NCBI GenBank assembly: GCA_021736745.1
Contig: JAIPFG010000227.1
Span: 1 to 5,441 of the forward strand
Source: Pseudomonadales bacterium
GTDB taxonomy: Bacteria; Pseudomonadota; Gammaproteobacteria; Pseudomonadales; IMCC2047
Direction of reading: 5' to 3'
Length of the DNA stretch: 5,441 bases
The notes below the pieces were generated by a model, which was not told the DNA's origin, ran no database searches, and saw only the letters and a program-made list of their open reading frames with translations. Positions 1 to 5,441 of the stretch are shown here, piece by piece. Within the stretch, counting starts at the first letter, position 1, and every line of letters begins with the position of its first letter. The translations under genes were made by a program, and so were the position numbers.

Positions 1-125
1 AACTTGCAACTCCACCTCATATACTGCTTACACCCAATACGGACGGGAGCTGCAGGGACCGACGTTAATTGACATCTGTTGTAATCTCTTCATGATTTTC
101 CAAAATGCCTCTCCTTTACCCAATG
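1..125. other. Downstream flank, no clear terminator
   Basis: This stretch follows the last gene. I see no GC-rich stem followed by a T-run in the minus-strand direction, so the transcript may continue beyond the window or end by another mechanism. Several short frames are open on both strands, which is uninformative at this length. The only structured element is a weak imperfect dyad around GTTAATTGAC (64-73). Confidence 0.4.
65..103 (-). CDS. Doubtful 12-codon mini-ORF behind the cluster
   Basis: After the stop of the trihaem gene, AAAGGAG (117-111, minus strand) lies 7 bases before a TTG at 103-101 that opens a 12-codon frame (MENHEEITTDVN) ending in TAA at 67-65. The site looks functional, but the product is tiny and matches nothing I recognise. 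It could be a leader peptide, the remnant of a gene broken by a frameshift, or chance. A second minus-strand frame stays open from about 90 to the left edge with an ATG at 20-18 but lacks a ribosome binding site. Confidence 0.15.
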   Translation of the reverse strand: MENHEEITTDVN

Positions 126-2558
126 CTAAGTTCGGTCCGTGGTTTTTCGACGTTGGCCTCTAACCCCTATTAGAGCCAGCAGGAAAGCTCCACACGCAAC
201 CACCAGCGGTGCGCCATAAACAAAGCGGTCGTTTATTTCCGGTGGTAGCAGCAACCAATACCACGTGGTTAAGGTATGCCTGGAACCCACCTCGGCGTTG
301 TTTCCGTCCCAATTGGCAAACGATATCGGGATAAACTGTCCTTCGGTAAACCTCAGATCTTGATCCTTTTTGTCCAGATTGAGAGAGCCATGCAGGTTGC
401 GTGGGCGTTTCATCAATACACGCCAGCGGCCATGCCGCCACTCGCCTTGCGCCATCAGATCATTTGCTGTGAGTTCTCGCATAACCAGTTTATTATCGGG
501 GCCGCTTCCATCGTGCAAGGTTGCCCGCGGTTCGACAGGAGGCTCAACCGAGCCGGCATTCCAATACCAGATAGTAGTGTGATGGCTGGAATCACCGTGG
601 CGATAGAGGGGCTTATCAACCGGGACCGTTGAATAAGCCCCCTCCTGTGGAAATTGGATTGCGATGGCATCGGGGAACATCTTTTCATCACCATTGGGGA
701 ACCGTTCTGTTATTGGTCCACCGGGACGGCTTTCGGTGCGGTCGTCCACTTCCAGCAGGAAGGCGATTTCGTGCTCGTTATACAGAGCGCGCACGGTAAT
801 AGCGTCGTTTAACGGGGTGAACAGACGCTCTCCCTTGATAATATTGGGTACCAGGCTGAAAGTACTGGCAGGCGCCTGTATCCAGGCTTCATCATCCACA
901 CTACCGGGTAGTTCCCCAAACACTTCCAGCCCTTCGATAACCCTGCGAACACCGGGAGCGGAAGCGTTGGTGCGCAGTGCATAAGTGTAATTGGCCACAT
1001 GCCAGCGATCCGCCGCTTCAATCGAATCTTCCTCACCTTCATCGGTCGCGCGATGGGCGGGCATGGGTGTGCCAGGAATGCCTATCGAGAGGCGGGCGGC
1101 GATGTTGCGGATGGTTTGATCGCGGCTATCTGCATCATCTCCCGCGACTTCCGTATATCGCCAGAGCCACGGGGTCGTCAGATTACGGCTCCAGATGCGA
1201 TAGCCCCAGTCATCCTCCAGAAATTCGCCGGAAGTAATATCGCCGCGGCCCTCCACCCCATGGCATTTCTTGCAGTTTTCTTCAAACACCTCTTTGCCCC
1301 GGGCAATCGAATCGTCAGAAAAGGGGATCTGACCGGCAACCGGTTCCTGTTCGGTAACGACGGTTAAATCGGATTTCAGGTAGTGACCGTCATCGTCAAA
1401 GGCTTCATTTTCAGCATCTTCTGGCGCCCAAACGCCTGAGGTATCGAACCGTTTCACCTGCAAAATCTGGTCACGGATCTGTGCATCAGTCAGTACACTC
1501 GCCCAGCCTGGCATACTGGTGCCAGTCAACCCGTTCTTGATAATGTTGAACAGATCCTCGTCCCGAGGTGGGAGAGTACCGGGTGAACTCTTGTATTTGA
1601 AAAGACCTAAGGTAAAATCCCGTGGTCTCGGATAGAGAAACTCCGCCGCGGACCCATCGCCCGCACCCTCCTCGCCATGACACACTGCACAGCGAAATTG
1701 GTAGATGGCCTTCGCGTCCATCTTCGACCGTTGCGCGGTTACTTCTTCCTTCATTCCGGTGACTGCTTTAGAGATAGCTTGGTCCCACATGCGCGGTACT
1801 TGCCCAACCGTGTCGAAGAGAAAGGTGATCACGTTCCAGACTTCCTCCTCGCTCAGCGACTCGTGCCAAACCGGCATAGCCGATTTCCAGGGCATTCCCC
1901 CCTGCGGCAATCCGGGCCCACCGGTAGTGATGCGCCAGAACAAAAAGGACTCCTGCAACTGAGCGATTGTGCCCACGTCGCGGAAGTTTGTAGGCAGAGG
2001 ATCAAAACCCTGGGCGAAATGGCCTTTTCCATCCAGCAGGTCGCCGTGGCAATAAAAACAATTGCGGTAATATACTTGACTGCCGCCACGTACGGCCTCT
2101 CGGTAGGCTTCCCACGCCTGTCCCGGATCCTTGTTTAGTTGTTCCAAAACATTAAGGCGCACCGGGTTTTCCAGTGTCGCCAGGTCATAGGTTTTGTCAT
2201 ACACTTTTAAGGTGGCAGGTGGGGCCGGGTGAACCTGACGCAACTCCATTGGCGTGTCTAAAGACGGCTTCACCGCACCGTATACGAGATATCCCAGCAG
2301 TAGTGGCACGCATATCAGGAAAGCCCATCGCAACGCCCACTTATTGTCGTCACGCAGTGTGGCGACCAGCGGCGCCTTGAATTCCGCAAAAAGTTTGTCA
2401 TCACTGGAGTAGTAAAGCAGTACGCCGATAACGGTAATGATCATAAAAGTGATGATCAACGACTGCGGCATAAAGGGCGGGAAGGCCCAGTAGAAAACAA
2501 GCCAGGCGCAGATAATTACAATGATCGCACGCCAGAAAGCGGAAACCCGCATATTCAT
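126..2558 (-). CDS. Membrane-bound trihaem cytochrome c fused to an ethylbenzene dehydrogenase-type haem b domain
   Basis: An 810-residue redox protein, probably a multihaem electron conduit on the periplasmic face. Three N-terminal helices (about 11-26, 33-50, 74-96) are followed by a linker with the HPAPP motif (110-114). Three cytochrome c domains come next: CFYCH at 167-171 (axial Met222 or Met228), CAVCH at 290-294 (Met349), and CKKCH at 429-433 (Met499). Residues about 555-772 resemble the EB_dh family, the haem b gamma subunit of type II DMSO-reductase-family enzymes. Supporting blocks are WIQAPAST, ALYNEHEIAFLLEVDDRT, MFPDAIAIQFP, TTIWYWNAG, GRWRVLMKRP, ISFANWDGNNAEVG and LTTWYWLL. 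A last helix (779-799) with a basic tail anchors the C-terminus, and charge distribution puts the central part in the periplasm. It is the final gene of the visible cluster and starts inside the dihaem cytochrome gene. A fusion of c-haem domains with EB_dh is unusual compared with the stand-alone gamma subunits. Haem c domains are certain, EB_dh likely. Electron donor and direction are unknown. Confidence 0.9.
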   Translation of the reverse strand: MNMRVSAFWRAIIVIICAWLVFYWAFPPFMPQSLIITFMIITVIGVLLYYSSDDKLFAEFKAPLVATLRDDNKWALRWAFLICVPLLLGYLVYGAVKPSLDTPMELRQVHPAPPATLKVYDKTYDLATLENPVRLNVLEQLNKDPGQAWEAYREAVRGGSQVYYRNCFYCHGDLLDGKGHFAQGFDPLPTNFRDVGTIAQLQESFLFWRITTGGPGLPQGGMPWKSAMPVWHESLSEEEVWNVITFLFDTVGQVPRMWDQAISKAVTGMKEEVTAQRSKMDAKAIYQFRCAVCHGEEGAGDGSAAEFLYPRPRDFTLGLFKYKSSPGTLPPRDEDLFNIIKNGLTGTSMPGWASVLTDAQIRDQILQVKRFDTSGVWAPEDAENEAFDDDGHYLKSDLTVVTEQEPVAGQIPFSDDSIARGKEVFEENCKKCHGVEGRGDITSGEFLEDDWGYRIWSRNLTTPWLWRYTEVAGDDADSRDQTIRNIAARLSIGIPGTPMPAHRATDEGEEDSIEAADRWHVANYTYALRTNASAPGVRRVIEGLEVFGELPGSVDDEAWIQAPASTFSLVPNIIKGERLFTPLNDAITVRALYNEHEIAFLLEVDDRTESRPGGPITERFPNGDEKMFPDAIAIQFPQEGAYSTVPVDKPLYRHGDSSHHTTIWYWNAGSVEPPVEPRATLHDGSGPDNKLVMRELTANDLMAQGEWRHGRWRVLMKRPRNLHGSLNLDKKDQDLRFTEGQFIPISFANWDGNNAEVGSRHTLTTWYWLLLPPEINDRFVYGAPLVVACGAFLLALIGVRGQRRKTTDRT
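243..896 (-). other. EB_dh-like haem b domain within the trihaem cytochrome
   Basis: This part of the large cytochrome (residues about 555-772) has the beta-rich layout and aromatic/acidic signature blocks of the ethylbenzene dehydrogenase gamma-subunit family. Members bind one haem b, in characterised cases between a Met and a Lys. Met627 in KMFPDAIAIQFP is a candidate ligand. At the place where I expect the Lys of the G-x-R-K-S-x-S-x-W-Y segment, this protein has His761 in SRHTLTTWYW. The alignment is from memory of the family pattern, so ligand assignment is tentative. Confidence 0.7.
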
Positions 2559-3412
2559 GGCTGAGCCTCCGTTTGTTTTGCCTCTCCCGGTTTTGTTCCG
2601 TTTGCTTTAATCGCCTTTTGTTTTGATAAGAAGTACACGATCATTTCCAGTTCAGCAACCATCATCTTTGCGGAAAAATCGGGCATGATGGGCGGATAAC
2701 CCTCTGCAATCACTGCGTTCGGGGTGATAATGCTGGCGCGGATCTGGTCACTGTTCAATCGATCACCTATATCATTCAAGTTGGGCCCCACCGCGGACTC
2801 TGTTCCCAGGACAGAGTGACAAGCGGAACACGCAAACTTTGCAATTGCCTCCTCAGGGCTTTGAGCGAGCCCTAGTGTTTCCGGTGTCACCGTAGTTGAC
2901 TCGGGCACAGTCGTGGGCAAAGTCACCGTTACCGTATTCCCATCCTTGTCCTGCAAAAAAGCGACGATAGCGTCAATTTCCACAGAGGAGAGTTGGACCG
3001 GTGGTTGATCGATAGCGGGCATGGGTGATTCGGTATCATTGCTGCCCTTTTTGCCAAAACCGGCTACGACATAGATGTTCGGATCCACCATGGATTCGCG
3101 TATATAACCCTCAACATCTTTGGCACTACCCTGGTAACGAGAATCCGCTAGTCGCTTCAGTGATACTTTTTCGACATTGAGTGCCAGAAGATCGGGTGCA
3201 CGGCCGAGATTGTTGTGACACAGGGTGCAGGTCCCCTTTCCTCGATACAATTCCTCTCCCAGAGCAATGAAGGAATCCATTGTCAGGGCCCCCAGATCCA
3301 GCGCTTTCTCGATTGGGGCTTCGCCCTTCATCTGGGGAAGCACGTAAGTCACCGCGGTAAATGTCAGAATCAGTGTGAGACTGAAGCCCAGGATTTTCAG
3401 AAGCATCCTCAT
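2555..3412 (-). CDS. Membrane-anchored dihaem cytochrome c
   Basis: A 285-residue periplasmic electron carrier held to the inner membrane by an N-terminal hydrophobic helix (about residues 5-26) that has no obvious cleavage site. Two class I-like cytochrome c domains follow. The first has CTLCH at 62-66 and a probable axial Met131 in SPMPAID. The second has CSACH at 195-199 and probable Met243 in PIMPDF. Each domain ends in a typical C-terminal helix (SSVEIDAIVAFLQ; MVAELEMIVYFLS). A Thr/Val/Pro-rich linker at about 157-180 separates them, and the C-terminus is a hydrophilic Lys/Gln/Glu tail. The gene sits between the CydA-like and trihaem genes with 4-bp overlaps at both ends, so it probably passes electrons between those two partners or from a soluble cytochrome to the oxidase. 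The haem motifs make the cytochrome c call very secure. Its direct partner is inferred from context only. Confidence 0.93.
   Translation of the reverse strand: MRMLLKILGFSLTLILTFTAVTYVLPQMKGEAPIEKALDLGALTMDSFIALGEELYRGKGTCTLCHNNLGRAPDLLALNVEKVSLKRLADSRYQGSAKDVEGYIRESMVDPNIYVVAGFGKKGSNDTESPMPAIDQPPVQLSSVEIDAIVAFLQDKDGNTVTVTLPTTVPESTTVTPETLGLAQSPEEAIAKFACSACHSVLGTESAVGPNLNDIGDRLNSDQIRASIITPNAVIAEGYPPIMPDFSAKMMVAELEMIVYFLSKQKAIKANGTKPGEAKQTEAQP
2566..2570 (-). promoter_or_regulatory. Ribosome binding site of the trihaem/EB_dh gene, inside the preceding gene
   Basis: GGAGG on the minus strand lies 7 bases before the ATG at 2558-2556, within the final codons (TEAQP) of the dihaem cytochrome gene. 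Together with the ATGA overlap at 2558-2555 it supports coupled translation. It selects the first of two closely spaced in-frame ATG codons. Confidence 0.8.
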
Positions 3413-5307
3413 GCCACAGCCTCCTCCGGAACTCGTTTGCTCGCCGCAATGGGCGGTATTTGATTAACACTGCTCAAGTTGGCGATCCAAAAAATAAACA
3501 GCAGAAAAACCAGGAACAGTACCGTTGCGAAGGTCACCATGTTGCCGACTGTTTGCAGTGTGGGAATAAAATTGTCCGCAGAGTTGTCCTTCATCACTGT
3601 GTACACATGCCAGTGAGTCCGCACAGAGGAGCGGACGTAACCCATTAGCGCCATCAACCAGGTAAAGGCCACGGGCAGAGCGAACAGGGCATATTGGGAA
3701 CGCTCTGAGACCTTGCCCCAGGTGACCGGCAAGGTTTTTGCGCCCTTGAACATAAGGGTATCGATCACCACGCCGGCGACAATAACAAGCAGCGTGGAGG
3801 CCACCTGTATCACGCTGGAACCCACTTTATAAACAGTGTTAGTGAAGTATCCATAGTAAACACCAGCAAAAATGACGTTGACGCAGGCTACTATATAGAT
3901 GGCGACCATCAATGCGTTCCCCCATTGTTCCCAGGAGACGGTAATCACTTTGTCGGCGCGCCGATAGATTTGAAAGGAAAGGAATGTAACGATGAGCATA
4001 AGAAATACAGCGATATTCTTTGCCGGCATAATGCCCAGTGGCCCCAACACCGGATGATTACCGCCACGAAGTCTTGCGATTTCATCAGAGGTGAAGATCA
4101 CATTGTGAGGTGTCACCCAGACAAGAAAACCGAGCACCAGTACAACAGCGATATATTTAATCAGCCATCGATAACGTTCACTGCCCTGTGTGCGAGCCAT
4201 ACCGGTCCAGAGGTAGTAATTGCCGGCAAACAGGATGGTGCAGATGAGAACCGCCTGGATAACGAACAACCACGCTAAAATACCGCCCATCGCCAGAATC
4301 CCCATCTGCTGGGAGTAGGTATAGACTTCAGCCATCAGCCAGTAACCGGCAAACGGCAACGGCAGGAAGGCGAGTATCGCAATAAAATTTGAGGTATAGC
4401 CCATCCAGTCGTAGTGGGCTTTTTCGGCTGGTGTTTTTGCACAGAGAAATTTAAAGGCCGCATATGCACCCACTACCGCTCCACCAAAGGCGATGTTGGC
4501 AATAAAACGATGCAGGTTTAAAGGATTCCACAGAGGGCCTTTCATGACCTCCCAAATGCTGCCTATCACGGCGCCTGTAGCATCGACTCCGGAAGGCGCC
4601 ATCATAAAAGTTGACCACGAGTTTGCAACCACCAACAGCGTGGTGCCCACCGCGTTAAGCAACAGGCCCAGGGTTAAGTGAACCCATTTGCGATTTCCGT
4701 AACGCAGGGCATTCCATCCGTAGTAATAGATGTAGAGCAGCAAGCTCTCAAGAAAAAACAAAACAGCGTAAGCCAGCATCTGTGACCCAAATACCCCCGC
4801 CATATAGGTCATAAAGTCGGGATAGAGTAAAACCAGGGACAGCGCCAGAGTGCCTCCGAACAATGCAGTGATGGCATAGGCAGTGAGACTGATCTTCATA
4901 AACTCATGGGCCATATCGTCGTAACGATCCTCGTTGGTTTTAACACCAATAAGCTCGATGACCAGGACAAAGATGGGGACTGCCAACACCAGTGCACCGA
5001 AAAACAGGTGCATTTGAGCGACAAGCCATACGACTGCACGACTGCTCATGCCTATGTTCGGATAGTCAGCGCGTTTTAGGTTTGGTGCGGGCTTTTGATA
5101 GGATGAGGGTGGTGCTTTGGTTTCGTCGGTGATTTCACTGTTTTCCCGCAGGGCGCTTGCTGTAGCGATGTTGCCGGTAACAGCAGCCGCGCCAAGGTCA
5201 TCGGCAGCGACAGTCGGAATAAATGCGCTGCCGATGATGGCTATCGATGCAACGAGAAGCACACGGCGCAAGATCAAAAGCAACGAAGAATAAACAGCCG
5301 TATTCAT
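3409..5307 (-). CDS. Cytochrome bd-type oxidase subunit I-like membrane protein (CydA superfamily, no quinol loop)
   Basis: This 632-residue polytopic protein is probably the catalytic haem-bearing subunit of a terminal reductase in the inner membrane. Residues 1-35 form a signal-like segment (cleavage possible around TVA-ADD), followed by a hydrophilic stretch to about 90. About 13 membrane helices follow, near 91-119, 137-162, 174-196, 208-230, 267-289, 304-325, 335-360, 382-399, 430-446, 462-488, 497-518, 537-559 and 586-610. CydA resemblance is strongest in the first four: QMHLFFG puts His100 at the position of E. coli His19, FFLES (184-188) matches the Glu107 helix, and the VANSW motif (227-231) matches VANGW. 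His266 in LHRFIANIAFGG aligns with His186. The residue eight before Glu187 is Ala rather than Glu99, and GYWLMAEVY leads straight into the next helix, leaving no room for a Q-loop. The C-terminal third is unlike CydA, with TPHN (His401) and RTHWHVY (His565, His567). It is longer than typical CydA (about 520 residues). Its stop overlaps the dihaem cytochrome start by 4 bases. Superfamily assignment is fairly sure. Substrate and haem types are inferred. Confidence 0.8.
   Translation of the reverse strand: MNTAVYSSLLLILRRVLLVASIAIIGSAFIPTVAADDLGAAAVTGNIATASALRENSEITDETKAPPSSYQKPAPNLKRADYPNIGMSSRAVVWLVAQMHLFFGALVLAVPIFVLVIELIGVKTNEDRYDDMAHEFMKISLTAYAITALFGGTLALSLVLLYPDFMTYMAGVFGSQMLAYAVLFFLESLLLYIYYYGWNALRYGNRKWVHLTLGLLLNAVGTTLLVVANSWSTFMMAPSGVDATGAVIGSIWEVMKGPLWNPLNLHRFIANIAFGGAVVGAYAAFKFLCAKTPAEKAHYDWMGYTSNFIAILAFLPLPFAGYWLMAEVYTYSQQMGILAMGGILAWLFVIQAVLICTILFAGNYYLWTGMARTQGSERYRWLIKYIAVVLVLGFLVWVTPHNVIFTSDEIARLRGGNHPVLGPLGIMPAKNIAVFLMLIVTFLSFQIYRRADKVITVSWEQWGNALMVAIYIVACVNVIFAGVYYGYFTNTVYKVGSSVIQVASTLLVIVAGVVIDTLMFKGAKTLPVTWGKVSERSQYALFALPVAFTWLMALMGYVRSSVRTHWHVYTVMKDNSADNFIPTLQTVGNMVTFATVLFLVFLLFIFWIANLSSVNQIPPIAASKRVPEEAVA
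3420..3427 (-). promoter_or_regulatory. Ribosome binding site of the dihaem cytochrome gene, inside the preceding gene
   Basis: GGAGGAGG on the minus strand lies 7 bases before the ATG at 3412-3410 and is embedded in the last codons (PEEAVA) of the CydA-like gene. With the ATGA stop/start overlap at 3412-3409 it indicates translational coupling. It also favours the first ATG over a second in-frame ATG two codons later. Confidence 0.8.
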
Positions 5308-5320
5308 TTTTTTCGCCTTT
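5308..5320 (-). promoter_or_regulatory. Ribosome binding site that decides the start of the CydA-like gene
   Basis: On the minus strand AAAGG (5320-5316) lies 8 bases before the ATG at 5307-5305, with an A-rich spacer. This supports ATG 5307 over an in-frame TTG at 5385. The TTG has no comparable purine-rich site at proper distance, and using it would overlap the apparent upstream gene by 25 bases. Confidence 0.65.
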
Positions 5321-5360
5321 GTTACGTACTGTCCCCCGCATGACGCGCATCGCAAAAACC

Positions 5361-5441
5361 CTACTGCGCCGGTGTCAAATCCCAATTAAGAGCCAGCCCC
5401 TGGATACTCATGATGAAATGATCCAACCCATAAAAAGCGAG
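5361..5441 (-). CDS. C-terminal end of an unidentified upstream gene (partial)
   Basis: An open frame enters from the right edge and runs 26 codons to a TAG stop at 5363-5361. The visible tail reads LAFYGLDHFIMSIQ followed by GLALNWDLTPAQ. It has ordinary amino acid composition and codon use, and it ends 53 bases before the ATG of the next gene on the same strand, as expected for a preceding operon member. An internal ATG at 5411-5409 has no convincing ribosome binding site, so a C-terminal fragment is more likely than a complete tiny gene. I do not recognise the family from so short a piece. A chance open frame of this length is also possible. Confidence 0.4.
   Translation of the reverse strand, partial: LAFYGLDHFIMSIQGLALNWDLTPAQ

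Noticed and set aside
64..73. GTTAATTGAC dyad as a regulator binding site
   Set aside because: Short and imperfect, placed downstream of the operon with no promoter visible near it.
1677..2138. Plus-strand open frame of about 150 codons opposite the trihaem gene, and other long plus-strand frames at 664-984 and 999-1367
   Set aside because: They lie antisense to a strongly supported gene with verified haem motifs, show no recognisable domains and have unnatural composition. They are by-products of the codon pattern of the real gene.
3409..5307. Classical quinol-oxidising cytochrome bd (cydAB)
   Set aside because: No Q-loop, no Glu99 equivalent, about 13 helices in place of the usual CydA set, and no cydB next to it.
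5373..5378. TTGACA on the minus strand as a -35 promoter element
   Set aside because: It lies within the apparent upstream coding tail, and the hexamer 17 bases downstream (TTGCGA) is a poor -10 element. The spacing to other AT-rich sites is wrong.
5308..5385. CASCGG in the TTG-extended N-terminus as a metal or haem site
   Set aside because: It lacks the histidine of CXXCH, and the region is most likely untranslated.
5393..5403. CCAG-CCC-CTGG inverted repeat as a terminator or operator
   Set aside because: Only a 4-bp stem without a T-run, located in a probable coding tail. Expected by chance.

Overview
The window carries one compact minus-strand block of three complete, tightly coupled genes for a membrane-bound respiratory assembly. 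In transcription order (right to left) they are: a polytopic membrane protein distantly related to cytochrome bd oxidase subunit I (CydA); a membrane-anchored dihaem cytochrome c; and a large membrane-anchored protein with three c-type haem motifs and a C-terminal ethylbenzene-dehydrogenase-type (EB_dh) haem b domain. Both junctions are 4-bp ATGA stop/start overlaps, each with a GGAGG-type ribosome binding site inside the end of the preceding gene. That pattern points to one transcript and near-stoichiometric synthesis.

Layout: 5361-5441 holds what looks like the last 26 codons of an upstream minus-strand gene cut by the window edge. 5308-5360 is a short gap with the ribosome binding site of the first full gene. 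3409-5307 is the CydA-like subunit, 2555-3412 the dihaem cytochrome c, and 126-2558 the trihaem/EB_dh protein. 1-125 is downstream sequence with no clear terminator and only a doubtful mini-ORF.

How they may work together (inference): the CydA-like protein keeps the core histidine of the first haem helix and a FFLES-type glutamate helix. It lacks the long quinol-binding Q-loop and has no glutamate at the position of E. coli CydA Glu99. Phylogenomic work on the bd superfamily has described families without a quinol site that are thought to take electrons from another donor. The two adjacent genes supply five CXXCH c-haems plus a probable haem b on the periplasmic side, so an electron wire from periplasmic donors or cytochrome c into a bd-like oxygen (or other small-molecule) reductase is the simplest reading. 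No cydB, cydX, heme-copper oxidase or molybdenum enzyme subunit is visible in the window.

The host is a Gram-negative bacterium, since signal sequences and periplasmic c-haems are evident. Moderate base composition, strong Shine-Dalgarno sequences and protein style suggest a proteobacterium, perhaps a marine gammaproteobacterium. This assignment is weak, and comparable modules are also known outside the Proteobacteria.
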